Shown in pieces: positions 50,432 through 59,354 of a stretch of DNA of 64,000 nt. The stretch is taken from positions 434,001 to 498,000 of the forward strand of contig JACKLI010000001.1 of NCBI GenBank assembly GCA_024235995.1, given 5' to 3'. Source of the DNA: Burkholderiaceae bacterium (GTDB lineage: Bacteria > Pseudomonadota > Gammaproteobacteria > Burkholderiales > Burkholderiaceae_C). The notes beneath the pieces are model-generated. The model was not told the origin of the DNA and did not search any database. It saw only the letters and a program-made list of their open reading frames with translations. Position 1 is the stretch's first letter, and each line of letters begins with the position of its first letter. The position numbers and the translations under genes are program-made.

Positions 50432-51178
50432 TCAAGCGGGGAGAAGTGATTGCCTCATGAAGTCCAGCGCGCGCTCGCCTTCCTCCAGCAGAGCCTGGCC
50501 CAGCACGCGGCTCCAGGCCAGTTCGCTGCCGAAATCGGCGCGCCACTGGTGCAGGCGGCGGGTGTAGAGTTGCAGGTCGAATTCCGCCGTGATGCCAATG
50601 GCGCCATGGATGGCGTGCGCCATCGGTGCTACCACGGCGGCGGCCTCGCTGGCGCGCGATTTGGCCACCGCCGCCCGCAGGCGATCGGGCTGCAGGCCGT
50701 CGGCGGCGCAGCCAATCTGGGCTGCCATGCGGGCGGCGGCCACCTGCTCGGCCATGACCGCGAGCTGATGCTGGACGGCCTGGAACTTGCCGATCGGTCG
50801 ACCGAACTGCTCCCGCTGGTTGGCAAAGGCCACGGTCATCTCCAGCACGCGTTCGAGCGCGCCGACGATCTGCGCGGCGGTGACGACGGCCCCCAGCTCG
50901 CGTGGCAACGCGTCGCAACCCAGCGCACGCAGCACCATGGTGGACGCCATCGGCACCGGCAGGGCATAGCGCCCGTGCAGTGCCAGCAGTTCAAACGCCT
51001 GCGCCAGGCAGAGCCCGGAACCGCCGCGCTCGGCCGGCACCAGCGCATCCAGGAAACCGGATTGCTCCAACTGCTGCCACAGCAGTGCGGACGAAGCGCC
51101 GCGCTCGATTTCGCGCACACGCCGAGGAGGGCATTGCCCGAACAGCAGACGATCCAGGGATTCGGCCAGATCATTCAT
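50432..51178 (-). CDS. acyl-CoA dehydrogenase-like protein lacking the middle domain
   Basis: The 248-residue product starts like a normal small acyl-CoA dehydrogenase subunit (ALVPAERGGSGLCLAQAFELL) but passes at residues about 92-98 straight from the N-terminal helical domain to the C-terminal one (AAQIVGALERVLEMTVAFAN, then QREQFGRPIGKFQAVQHQ). The beta-barrel middle domain of about 100-120 residues, which covers the FAD and substrate, is absent, without a frameshift. The gene overlaps its partner (51175-52323) by four bases. It may be a non-catalytic structural subunit or the result of an in-frame deletion. Confidence 0.85.
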   Translation of the reverse strand: MNDLAESLDRLLFGQCPPRRVREIERGASSALLWQQLEQSGFLDALVPAERGGSGLCLAQAFELLALHGRYALPVPMASTMVLRALGCDALPRELGAVVTAAQIVGALERVLEMTVAFANQREQFGRPIGKFQAVQHQLAVMAEQVAAARMAAQIGCAADGLQPDRLRAAVAKSRASEAAAVVAPMAHAIHGAIGITAEFDLQLYTRRLHQWRADFGSELAWSRVLGQALLEEGERALDFMRQSLLPA

Positions 51179-52323
51179 CGCAACCCCAGCCCCCGCGCGA
51201 TCAGACCCCGCAACACCTCGCGCGTGCCGCCGCGCAGGGAAAAGGTGGGGGCAAACTGTGTGATGTAGTCCAGAGTGCGCTGCAGCTCGGCCGGCACCGG
51301 CGCCGTGCCGGCGGCCAGTACAGCGGCAATGGCGCTCGGCACGAGCTGCTCGAACTCGGTTCCCAGATCTTTGACCAGCACTGCCTCGGTCATCGGGTTG
51401 TCCCCTGCGGCGAGTCGGGCCGTCACCGCCAGCGACATCGAACGCAGCGTGGCCAGATGCGCCATCAGGCGGCCTGCCAAAGCGGTGGCTGCATCGTCTG
51501 GCGGCCCGCTGGCGCGCAGGTGAGCCAGCCAGGCATCGAGCAGCACCATGCTCGAGTAGATCCGCTCGGGCCCGCTGCGCTCGTAGGCCAGCTCGGCTGT
51601 GACCTGCCCCCAACCGGCACCTTCCTCGCCGATAAGTGCATCGTCCGGCAGTTCCACATCGTCGAAGAACACTTCGCAGAAGTGCCGGTCGCCGGCCAGA
51701 TCTTCGATCGGCCGGATCGTGATGCCGGGGGTGCTCAGATCGAACAGCAGCTGCGACAGCCCTTGCTGGCGGTCCTGCGGTTGTCCCGAGGTGCGCACCA
51801 GCGCGATCATGTGGTGCGCGTGCTGGGCGTTGGTGGTCCAAATCTTCTGACCGCTCAGCCGCCAGCCGCTGGCGCTGTGCGTGGCGCGTGTGCGGACCGC
51901 CGCCAGGTCGGAACCCGCCTGAGGTTCGCTCATGCCGATGGCGAAAAACGATTCGCCACGGCAGATGCGTGGAATGTGGAGGCGCTTCTGTGCCTCCGAT
52001 CCGTAGCGCAGGATCATGGGCGCGCTTTGGCGTTCGGCGATCCAGTGCGCCGACACCGGCGCGCCGCGCGCGAGCAACTCCTCGGCCACGACAAAGCGCG
52101 CCAGCGCATCCTGTCCGGCGCCGCCGTATTCGGCGGGCAGCGCCAAGCCGATCCAGCCGCGCCGGCCAAGCTCATGGCTGAACGCAGCGTCGAAACCCAG
52201 CCAGGAACGGGCGCGCCGGTCGGCAGGCATGTCGACCAGGGCTTCGTCGAGGAATACGCGCACCGGCGCGCGCAGTGCCTCGGCCTCGGGTGCCGGTTCC
52301 TGCAGCTGCAAGGCTTGCATCAC
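51175..52323 (-). CDS. acyl-CoA dehydrogenase
   Basis: A full-length (382 residues) FAD acyl-CoA dehydrogenase: IGLALPAEYGGAGQDAL, FFAIGMSEPQAGSDLAAVRT, SGQKIWTTNAQHAHHM, and the predicted catalytic base Glu248 in ELAYERSGPERIY. The C-terminal region FSLRGGTREVLRGLIARGLG is normal. Together with the overlapping short gene it resembles the two-gene heteromeric acyl-CoA dehydrogenases known from steroid and dicarboxylate degradation, where only one subunit carries the base. It lies 31 bases after the TRAP binding protein gene. Confidence 0.92.
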   Translation of the reverse strand: MMQALQLQEPAPEAEALRAPVRVFLDEALVDMPADRRARSWLGFDAAFSHELGRRGWIGLALPAEYGGAGQDALARFVVAEELLARGAPVSAHWIAERQSAPMILRYGSEAQKRLHIPRICRGESFFAIGMSEPQAGSDLAAVRTRATHSASGWRLSGQKIWTTNAQHAHHMIALVRTSGQPQDRQQGLSQLLFDLSTPGITIRPIEDLAGDRHFCEVFFDDVELPDDALIGEEGAGWGQVTAELAYERSGPERIYSSMVLLDAWLAHLRASGPPDDAATALAGRLMAHLATLRSMSLAVTARLAAGDNPMTEAVLVKDLGTEFEQLVPSAIAAVLAAGTAPVPAELQRTLDYITQFAPTFSLRGGTREVLRGLIARGLGLR

Positions 52324-52354
52324 GTGCGCCGGTCCTGGAGGCGACTCGCTCGAC

Positions 52355-53371
52355 TCATTTCAACCCCAAGCCGGCCCTGAAGGCGTTGAGCACCTCGGTA
52401 CCGCCCTTGCCGCGCCGGTCGAGGTTTTGCGCCCACTCGGTGGCGACTTCGGCAGCAACACGCTGCAAGGCTTGTTCGTCGGCCTTCGACAAGGGCGTCA
52501 ACTCGACGCCCGCGGCCCGGGTCTTCTCGATGTCGGCGGCCTCGTCCTGCTCGACCTGCTTGCAGACGCGCTGGACCAGCTCTTCTCCCATGGTGGTCAA
52601 ATCCTTCTGTACCGCTGGCGGCAAGGACTGGAAGCGTTTCTCGCTGATGACCCAGTTGGCGACGAAGGAGCCGAAGTTGGAGCCGATGGTGCCGGTCTTG
52701 GACAGTTTGTCGAGTCCGTAAGGCGCCAGGCTGTTGAATGGGAACAGAACGCCGTCGATGGTGCCGCGCGAGAGCGACTCGTAGACCTCGGGTGTGGGCA
52801 TCAACACCGGCACGGCCTTGAGTTTCTTCAGCAGCAGTTCCTTGGCCGAACCGGACGCACGGATCTTCATGCCATCCAGGTCGCTCAGGCTGGCAAAGGG
52901 CTTGCGCGTGATGACCTGGTAGGGCGGCAATACGATGGTGAACAGCAGGCGCACGCCGTTGGGGGCGAAGTCCTTCTTGTCGAGCAGCCCGCCGTGCTTG
53001 GCCAGATTCCAGTAGGCCATCGTCGCCTGACACGAGCCGGTGTAGGGAAGCGGCAGCTCGGGCACCACGGACAGGGGCATCTTGTCCGAGACAAAACCCG
53101 GGCCGACATAGGCGATATCGACCAGGCCGGACTGCGTGAGCGAGAGCAGGTCCTTGGCCTTGCCGAGCTGCTCCGCCGGGTAGTACTCGAACTCAATGCC
53201 CTTGGCCGCCGGATCGGCCTTGAGCCGTTCCATCATCGGCGTGGTGAAGTACTTGGGCAGGTAGTGGCCGACCGGAAACGAATCGGCGATCTTGATCTTG
53301 GTCTGGGCCGTGGCGGCGCCCGCGGCGCACAGAGCGGCCGCGGCCAGGGCGGTTGCAAGCAGTCGAGTCAT
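52355..53371 (-). CDS. dctP: TRAP transporter substrate-binding protein
   Basis: DctP-type periplasmic receptor, 338 residues with a signal peptide ending near ATAQT. Family marks are IKIADSFPVGHYLPKYFTTPMM, EFEYYPAEQLGK, VDIAYVGPGFVSDK and GMKIRASGSAKELLLKKLKA with the conserved arginine that binds the carboxylate. GGAGA lies before the ATG. It follows the dctM gene by 26 bases, so the order dctQ-dctM-dctP forms a complete TRAP system. The ligand should be a carboxylic acid; its identity is unknown. Confidence 0.93.
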   Translation of the reverse strand: MTRLLATALAAAALCAAGAATAQTKIKIADSFPVGHYLPKYFTTPMMERLKADPAAKGIEFEYYPAEQLGKAKDLLSLTQSGLVDIAYVGPGFVSDKMPLSVVPELPLPYTGSCQATMAYWNLAKHGGLLDKKDFAPNGVRLLFTIVLPPYQVITRKPFASLSDLDGMKIRASGSAKELLLKKLKAVPVLMPTPEVYESLSRGTIDGVLFPFNSLAPYGLDKLSKTGTIGSNFGSFVANWVISEKRFQSLPPAVQKDLTTMGEELVQRVCKQVEQDEAADIEKTRAAGVELTPLSKADEQALQRVAAEVATEWAQNLDRRGKGGTEVLNAFRAGLGLK

Positions 53372-53397
53372 GTCGTGTCTCCTTCAGGGTTGAAAGC

Positions 53398-54687
53398 TCA
53401 TCCGCCCATCTTCGAGGGCAGCCACAAAATGATCTGCGGGAACACCGCCAGCGCAGCCACCAGCAGCAGGTGGCTGAAGACGTGCGGCCAGACGCCACCG
53501 AAGATCTCGGCCAGTGGCCGCTTGGCGTAGCGCGCCACCACGAACACGTTCAGGCCCACTGGCGGGGTGACCAGGCCAACCTCGGCCATGACGATGACGA
53601 TCACGCCGAACCACACCGGATCGAAGCCCAGTGCCTTGATCACCGGCAGGATGATGGGAACGGTGAGGATCAGGATTGCCACCTGGTCCATCAGGCAGCC
53701 CAGGATGAGATAGCCCAGAAGGATCAGCGCCAGGACGACCCAGCGCGACACGTCCAGTCCGCTCACCCAGGCCACCAGCATCTGCGTGCTCTGCGTCAAG
53801 GTGAAGAAATAGCCGAACACCTTGGCGCAGACGACGATCATGATGATCATGCAACTGGCATGGGCTGCCTGCATCAGCGCCTTGGCCAGCGCTGGGCGTG
53901 TGAACTTGCGTTCCCACAGCACGATGAGAAAAGCGCCGAAGGCGCCGAGACCCGAAGCCTCGGTGGGGGTGGCAATGCCGGTGTAGATCACTCCGGTGAC
54001 GGCCATGAACAGGAACACCATCGGTCCGACCACGCGCAGCGATGCGAGCTTCTCGCCCAGCGTGTAGGCGCGCCCGCGCGGCGCCGCCTTGGGGTCGATC
54101 CACACCAGTACCCGCACCGTGCCGATGATCACCAGTGTGACCAGGAGGCCTGGAATCACGCCGCCAATCAGCAGGGCGCTGATGCTCACGTCGGCGATGA
54201 TGCCGTACAGGATGAGCGCGATCGAGGGTGGAATCAGCATCGCGAGCGTGCCGGAGATCGCCACCACGCCGCCGCTCAGGCGTGGATCGTAGCCTTGCTT
54301 GAGCATCGCCGGCAAGGTCGTGGACGACAAGGTTGCCGCCGACGCGGTGCTGGAGCCGGAGATGGCACCAAAGCCGGCGCCGGCCAAAGCGGTGGCCATG
54401 GCCAATCCTCCCGGCACCCGCCCGACCCAGGTGGCGGCCGCGGCGAACAGCTTGTCGGCCACGCCGCTCATGATCACGAATTCCGCCATCAGAATGAACA
54501 GCGGCACCGAGATCATTTCGTAGGACTCGGCGGTGGACAGCGGTGCCGTGGACAGCACACCCGACATGGCCTCCCAGCCGCCGACCCAGTACAGGCCGAG
54601 CGCACCGGTGAACACCAGCGCGAAGGCCACCGGCATGCCGATGGCCAGCAGTGCGAACAGCAGGATGGTGATCAGGGCTGCGCTCAT
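53398..54687 (-). CDS. dctM: TRAP transporter large permease subunit
   Basis: The 429-residue DctM protein has about 12 membrane segments and imports the solute with sodium. ITILLFALLAIGMPVAFALV, VPLFILMAEFVIMSGVADKL, GSSTASAATLSSTTLPAMLK, IPPSIALILYGIIADVSI and IATPTEASGLGAFGAFL are standard signatures. The start codon overlaps the dctQ stop by four bases. All three TRAP components are adjacent and in the cluster, so the transporter probably serves the pathway. Confidence 0.94.
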   Translation of the reverse strand: MSAALITILLFALLAIGMPVAFALVFTGALGLYWVGGWEAMSGVLSTAPLSTAESYEMISVPLFILMAEFVIMSGVADKLFAAAATWVGRVPGGLAMATALAGAGFGAISGSSTASAATLSSTTLPAMLKQGYDPRLSGGVVAISGTLAMLIPPSIALILYGIIADVSISALLIGGVIPGLLVTLVIIGTVRVLVWIDPKAAPRGRAYTLGEKLASLRVVGPMVFLFMAVTGVIYTGIATPTEASGLGAFGAFLIVLWERKFTRPALAKALMQAAHASCMIIMIVVCAKVFGYFFTLTQSTQMLVAWVSGLDVSRWVVLALILLGYLILGCLMDQVAILILTVPIILPVIKALGFDPVWFGVIVIVMAEVGLVTPPVGLNVFVVARYAKRPLAEIFGGVWPHVFSHLLLVAALAVFPQIILWLPSKMGG

Positions 54688-55277
54688 TCGGCACCTTCCT
54701 CGGTGCCGGAGATCGGCGGCAGGGGCGTGATCTGGCGGCCGGTCAGCAGGGTTGCCACGTAGCCGATCGCATTGAGTGCCAAGCGCAGCGTCAGCATGCC
54801 GAAGCCGACCGGCAACACCATGCTGATGGTCCACGACGGCACGCCCAGGCCACTGCTGGCCTGGGCACCCGCCCGGTACTGTTCCAGCGTTACGCCGGCG
54901 GCCAGCCAGGTGGCAAGGGCGAACACCGGCACGGCCAGCATGGTGCTCGCCGCCTCGAAACCATAGCGCACCCGAGTGCCGACGTAGTTGTGCAGGATGT
55001 CGACCGCCACGTGGGAGTGCGCCTTGAGCGTGTGCGAGACAGTGTAGAAGAACACTCCCGGCATGAGGTAGTGGTTGATCACCTCGTAGGACCAGGCAAT
55101 GGGCGCGTTGAAAAGGTAGCGACGCCCGACGTCGGCCACCACCAGGCACATCAGAGCGAACAGCAGGATGCAGCCGATGCCGATCAGCACCCCATCGATG
55201 GCATTGACCCAGCGGCGCAGCGCCTGGTACCAGGGTGGCACCTCGGTAGCCGGGGCCCGTGCAAGGGATTCGGTCAT
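54684..55277 (-). CDS. dctQ: TRAP transporter small permease subunit
   Basis: The 197-residue DctQ protein has four predicted membrane segments and joins DctM. The family mark is DVGRRYLFNAPIAWSYEVINHYL; VFFYTVSHTLKAHSHVAVDIL follows. The start at 55277 overlaps the MaoC gene stop by four bases. The long tail (QITPLPPISGTEEGAE) is hydrophilic. It lies between the MaoC dehydratase gene and dctM. Confidence 0.91.
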   Translation of the reverse strand: MTESLARAPATEVPPWYQALRRWVNAIDGVLIGIGCILLFALMCLVVADVGRRYLFNAPIAWSYEVINHYLMPGVFFYTVSHTLKAHSHVAVDILHNYVGTRVRYGFEAASTMLAVPVFALATWLAAGVTLEQYRAGAQASSGLGVPSWTISMVLPVGFGMLTLRLALNAIGYVATLLTGRQITPLPPISGTEEGAE

Positions 55278-55729
55278 GCGGCGGGCTTCCGTCTCATCAG
55301 CGCCGTGCGGCGGCATACGGCCACCACCTCGTCGCGCTGGTTCAGCCCCGTGTGTTCGAACTCGACGAGGCCCGACTCTGGGTGCGATGCGCTGGCGCGA
55401 ACGGAAACGACCTGGGTGCGCGCGCGCAGCGTGTCGCCGTGAAACACCGGCCGAGGAAAACGCACGTCGCTCATGCCCAGGTTGGCCACGGTGGTGCCGA
55501 GTGTGGTGTCGTTCACCGTCATGCCCACCAGGATGCCCAGCGTGTACAGGCTGTTGAACAGGCGTTGGCCCCACTCGGTTTGCGCCGCAAAATGCGCGTC
55601 CAAGTGCAGCGGCTGCGGATTCATGGTGAGCAACGAGAACAGCGTGTTGTCCATCTCGGTCACGGTGCGTGACCAGGGATGCACGAATTTCTGCCCGGCG
55701 TGAAATTCCTCGAAATACAGTCCTGCCAT
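55274..55729 (-). CDS. MaoC family (R)-specific enoyl-CoA hydratase-like protein
   Basis: The 151-residue hot-dog-fold protein matches MaoC-type hydratases: FHAGQKFVHPWSRTVTEMDN, NPQPLHLDAHFAAQTEWGQRL with the catalytic Asp and His of the hydratase-2 motif, and FPRPVFHGDTLRARTQV. It would hydrate a 2-enoyl-CoA (or mesaconyl/itaconyl-type CoA ester; several such enzymes belong to this subgroup). The ATG at 55729 is the conserved start. It sits 13 bases after the racemase gene. Confidence 0.9.
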   Translation of the reverse strand: MAGLYFEEFHAGQKFVHPWSRTVTEMDNTLFSLLTMNPQPLHLDAHFAAQTEWGQRLFNSLYTLGILVGMTVNDTTLGTTVANLGMSDVRFPRPVFHGDTLRARTQVVSVRASASHPESGLVEFEHTGLNQRDEVVAVCRRTALMRRKPAA

Positions 55730-55742
55730 TGACTTGCCTTTC

Positions 55743-56882
55743 TCAATCCATGAGAGCCAGCGCCTCTGCCGGCACGCCCCAGGCCAGTGCCCATTCGCGG
55801 GCATCGCCCGTCTGGCCCGGCGCAGCGGGCATGCCGCTGGGCGTGGCGCTGAACCGCGGCGCGGGGGCAGGCTGGGTAATGCCATCCACCCGAATGAAAC
55901 CGCCGCGCGCTTGGTGATGCGGGTGTGCTGGGGTGGCCTGCGGCGCCAGCACAGGGGCGAAGCAGGCGTCCGTGCCCTCCAGGGCAGTGCACCAGTGGGC
56001 GCGGGACCGGGTGGCAAAAATGGCGGTCAGGCGTGCACGCAACTCGGGCCAGCGAGCGCGATCGTCGAAATCCGGCAGGCCGTCCACATCGGCGCCGGCG
56101 GCGCGCAGGCGTTCGATCAGCACAGCGCGAAATTTCTTCTCGATGGCCGCGATGGACACGTATTCGCCGTCAGCGCAACGGTACACGTCATAAAAGGGCG
56201 CGCCCGAATCCAGCAGGTTGGTGCCGCGCGCGCCGCCGTGCAAACCCGCCGCATGCAGACCGAAGAATGGCGTCATCAGCGCGCCCACGCCATCGATCAT
56301 CGCGGCATCGACCACCTGGCCCGTTTCACTTGCGCGCGCCTGCAGAATGGCCGCCAGCAGGCCCATGGCCAGGAACAGCGAGCCACCGGCGTAATCGCCC
56401 AGCAGGTTCAGTGGCGGCGTCGGTGGCTGGCCTTGCCGGCCGATGGCATCCAGCGCCCCGGTGAGGGCGATGTAGTTCAGGTCGTGCCCCGCCGCGTGGG
56501 CCAGCGGCCCCTGCTGGCCAAACCCCGTCACGCGCCCATAGGCCAGCCGGGGGTTGTCGCCCAGGCATACCTCGGGTCCCAGGCCCATGCGCTCCATGGT
56601 GCCGGGACGAAAGCCCTCAATCAGCGCGTCGGCGCAACGCACCAGTGCGCGCGCGAAGGTCACGCCCTCCTCGGTCTTCAGGTCGAGCTTGAACGTACGC
56701 TTGCCGCGCAGCAGCAGGTCGAACCGAGGCGGCCGCTCGATACCCAGGCCGCTGGGCTCCGGGCGGTCGAGCCGGATCACCTGCGCACCCAGGTCAGCCA
56801 GCAGCATGCCGCACAGCGGCCCGGGACCGATGCCGGCAAATTCGACCACGCGCAGGCCGGCCAAGGGGCCCGTGGGCTTCAT
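55743..56882 (-). CDS. alpha-methylacyl-CoA racemase-like CaiB/BaiF protein
   Basis: The 379-residue family III CoA-transferase-fold protein shows the racemase subgroup marks: VVEFAGIGPGPLCGMLLADLG, AGHDLNYIALTGALDAIG and NLLGDYAGGSLFLAMGL. His133 and Asp163 are spaced 30 residues apart as the catalytic pair of mycobacterial alpha-methylacyl-CoA racemase. Such enzymes invert 2-methylacyl-CoA so that the S form can enter dehydrogenation. The gene overlaps the second CaiB-type gene by four bases. It is the best clue that the cluster handles 2-methyl-branched acids. Confidence 0.9.
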   Translation of the reverse strand: MKPTGPLAGLRVVEFAGIGPGPLCGMLLADLGAQVIRLDRPEPSGLGIERPPRFDLLLRGKRTFKLDLKTEEGVTFARALVRCADALIEGFRPGTMERMGLGPEVCLGDNPRLAYGRVTGFGQQGPLAHAAGHDLNYIALTGALDAIGRQGQPPTPPLNLLGDYAGGSLFLAMGLLAAILQARASETGQVVDAAMIDGVGALMTPFFGLHAAGLHGGARGTNLLDSGAPFYDVYRCADGEYVSIAAIEKKFRAVLIERLRAAGADVDGLPDFDDRARWPELRARLTAIFATRSRAHWCTALEGTDACFAPVLAPQATPAHPHHQARGGFIRVDGITQPAPAPRFSATPSGMPAAPGQTGDAREWALAWGVPAEALALMD

Positions 56883-58096
56883 GCCGCGTCCTCCACGCCG
56901 GACTGGCCCACTGCGGCGCCCGTGGCCAGCAACTGCGCCACCTCAGCGGCGCTGAAACCAGCCTCGCGCAGCACCTCCAGGGTGTGCTCGCCCAGCCGCG
57001 GGGCGGGACGGGGCGCCGGCGTTTGTAGGGTGTACCAACGCGGCGCCATGCGCATGCTGCGCAGCGCCCCTTCGCTGGGGTGCTGCACGGCTTCAAAGTA
57101 ACCGGTGGCCTGCAGGTGCGGGTCGTGCAGCACGCTGTGCAGGTCGTGCATGGGCATGAAGGGCACGTCAGCCGCCTCCAGCAGGGCAAACCACTCGGCC
57201 GTGGGGCGCTCTTCGAACACCTGCGCCAGCCAGGCATAGACGTGGTCAATATGCTGGGCGCGGCTGGCAAAGCTGGCAAAGCGCGCATCGCGCTGCGGCA
57301 AGTCGCACTGACCGATGCCGGCCAGAAAGCCGGCCCACTGCTTGTCGTTGTAGACCAGGGCGCAGATGTAGCCATCCTGCGTGCGGTAGGGGCGCCGCTC
57401 GGGCGAGAGCTGCCGCGCGTAGCCGCCCTCATCCAGCGGCGGATCAAAAGTGAGGCCACCCAGGTGGTCCCCCAGCACAAAGCCCACCATGGTCTCAAAC
57501 ATCGGAATGTCCACACGGTCACCCTGGCCCGTGCGCCCCCGCGCCAGCAGACTGGCCAGGATGGCGCCCACCGCCGTCTGGCCGACGATGCGGTCGGCCA
57601 TGGCCGTGGGCACGTAACGCGGGATGTCGCCACTGGCGCGCGCCATGAGGTGTGGCAGGGTGGCGGCGCCCTGGATCAGGTCGTCATAGGCCGGGCGCGC
57701 GGCGTAGGGCCCATCCTGCCCAAAACCGAACAGGCCCGCGTACACCAGGCACGGGTTAATCGCACGCACGCTGTCGTAATCCAGCCCCAAGCGCGCCATC
57801 GCCTGGGGACGCACGTTGTACATCAGCACGTCGGCATCCACCAGCAGGCGTTTCAGGGCCGCTACGCCCTCGGGGTGCTTGAGGTCGAGCACCACACTGC
57901 GCTTGTTGCGGTTGGTATTGAGAAAGATCGGCCCCATGCCGGCGTGGCGCGCCGGCCCGATCTGGCGCACCACGTCGCCGACCGGGGCCTCGATCTTGAT
58001 CACATCGGCACCCATATCGGCCAAGGTTTGCGAGGCAAACGGGCCCATGAGCACCGAGGTCATGTCGATGATGCGCGTGCCGTGCAAGGGACTCAT
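56879..58096 (-). CDS. family III CoA-transferase (CaiB/BaiF)
   Basis: The 405-residue protein has the family N-terminus RIIDMTSVLMGPFASQTLADMGADVIKIE, the RNKRSVVLDLK segment and PAYDDLIQG with the aspartate that forms the CoA-thioester anhydride (Asp138 or the next one). It would activate an incoming acid by CoA transfer from another CoA ester. I chose the ATG at 58096; the region before it is unconserved and has poor ribosome binding signals. A 67-base gap to the acyl-CoA dehydrogenase upstream is the largest in the cluster and could hold a secondary promoter. Confidence 0.9.
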   Translation of the reverse strand: MSPLHGTRIIDMTSVLMGPFASQTLADMGADVIKIEAPVGDVVRQIGPARHAGMGPIFLNTNRNKRSVVLDLKHPEGVAALKRLLVDADVLMYNVRPQAMARLGLDYDSVRAINPCLVYAGLFGFGQDGPYAARPAYDDLIQGAATLPHLMARASGDIPRYVPTAMADRIVGQTAVGAILASLLARGRTGQGDRVDIPMFETMVGFVLGDHLGGLTFDPPLDEGGYARQLSPERRPYRTQDGYICALVYNDKQWAGFLAGIGQCDLPQRDARFASFASRAQHIDHVYAWLAQVFEERPTAEWFALLEAADVPFMPMHDLHSVLHDPHLQATGYFEAVQHPSEGALRSMRMAPRWYTLQTPAPRPAPRLGEHTLEVLREAGFSAAEVAQLLATGAAVGQSGVEDAA

Positions 58097-58163
58097 GACG
58101 TTCACCGAACCATCCTCCGCGCCATGCGCTGCGGGATTCGCGCTTGGGAGCTGCCCGGCGCGC

Positions 58164-59354
58164 TCATGCAGCCAGCTCCTGCACGCCGTACAGGCCTGCA
58201 CCGCCCTGCACGCTGGCAGCCAACACGCCCAGATGATGAAAGCGGTCGCCCAGGCGCCGGTCTATGGCCAACAGGCGCCGCACCTGGTGCGACAGCGCCA
58301 GTTCGTCCGTCATGCCGATGCCGCCGTGGATCTGCACCGCCTGCTCACCCACAAAGCGACAGGCCGCGCTGATCTGCGCCTTGCAGGCGGCCAGGCGCAG
58401 GTGCCGCTGGGGGCCGGCCTGGGCCAGCGTAGCAGCGGCCAGATCGGCCATAGAATGCGCCAGCTGCACCTGGGTGAACATGTCCACCAGCCGGTGCGCG
58501 ATGACCTGAAAACTCGACAAGGCAACGCCGAATTGCCGACGTGTCCTGGCGTATTCGCAGCTGGCGTCCAAGACGGCCTGCAGCGTGCCCACGGCCTCGG
58601 CGCAGGCGGCGGCCAGCAGCAGTTCGTGCGCAGCCTCCAGGGCGGCCCAGGCCCGGCCCAACTCGCCCAGCAAGGCGTCCGCGGGAACCTGGACGCCCTC
58701 CAGAATCAAGTCGGCCACGGGTTCGCCGGCGATGCCGGTGGCAGGCTGCTCCCAGCGCAGACCCGGCGTGCCGCGCTCCAGCACGAACAGGCTGATGCCT
58801 ACGGCATCGCCCACGGCGCCGGCGCTGCGCGCCGAAACCAACCAGCCATCGGCGTTCGGCCCCCAGGGCAGGGCCGACTTACGCCCTTCCAGGCGAAAGC
58901 CATCGCCCACCGACTGCGCGTGCGTTTGCACGCAGGCCAACGCGTAGCCAGCGCCAGGCTCGGCGTGCGCCGGCAGCAGCAGGGCCGTCCCGGTGCACAC
59001 GCGAGGCAACCAGCGCGCCTGCTGCGCGGTGCTGCCCAGATCCTGCAGCAACTGGGCCGCGGCCAGACTGGCGGCGTAGGGCTCGGGCACGAAGTGCGCG
59101 CCCATGGCCTGCATGATGGTCAGCGCGTCGCCCGCCGGCAGGCCTAGGCCACCGTAGGCCTCGGGCATCATGACGCCCAGCCAGCCCAGGTGACCGAACT
59201 GGTGCCACAGCGCGCGGTCAAGGCGCCAATCGCCGGTCTGCTGTCGCTGTCGCTGGCGCGCGAAGTCGGCCAGTCCGGCCAGAAAGCGCGTGGCGCTGTC
59301 GTGCAGCGCCTGGTGCTCGGAGGAAGTAGGGTGCGTGGACATGGCGAGGTTCAC
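58164..59354 (-). CDS. acyl-CoA dehydrogenase-like subunit, probably non-catalytic
   Basis: The 396-residue protein has the acyl-CoA dehydrogenase layout (LGWLGVMMPEAYGGLGL, EYARTRRQFGVALSSFQVIAHRL, IHGGIGMTDELALSHQVRRLL). The segment that usually holds the base reads AAHELLLAAACAEA, and the flavin motifs in the middle domain (LLPAHAEPGAG) are weak, so it is probably the helper subunit of the pair with 59351-60505. The start may be GTG at 59354, which overlaps the partner stop, or ATG at 59342. Confidence 0.88.
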   Translation of the reverse strand: MNLAMSTHPTSSEHQALHDSATRFLAGLADFARQRQRQQTGDWRLDRALWHQFGHLGWLGVMMPEAYGGLGLPAGDALTIMQAMGAHFVPEPYAASLAAAQLLQDLGSTAQQARWLPRVCTGTALLLPAHAEPGAGYALACVQTHAQSVGDGFRLEGRKSALPWGPNADGWLVSARSAGAVGDAVGISLFVLERGTPGLRWEQPATGIAGEPVADLILEGVQVPADALLGELGRAWAALEAAHELLLAAACAEAVGTLQAVLDASCEYARTRRQFGVALSSFQVIAHRLVDMFTQVQLAHSMADLAAATLAQAGPQRHLRLAACKAQISAACRFVGEQAVQIHGGIGMTDELALSHQVRRLLAIDRRLGDRFHHLGVLAASVQGGAGLYGVQELAA

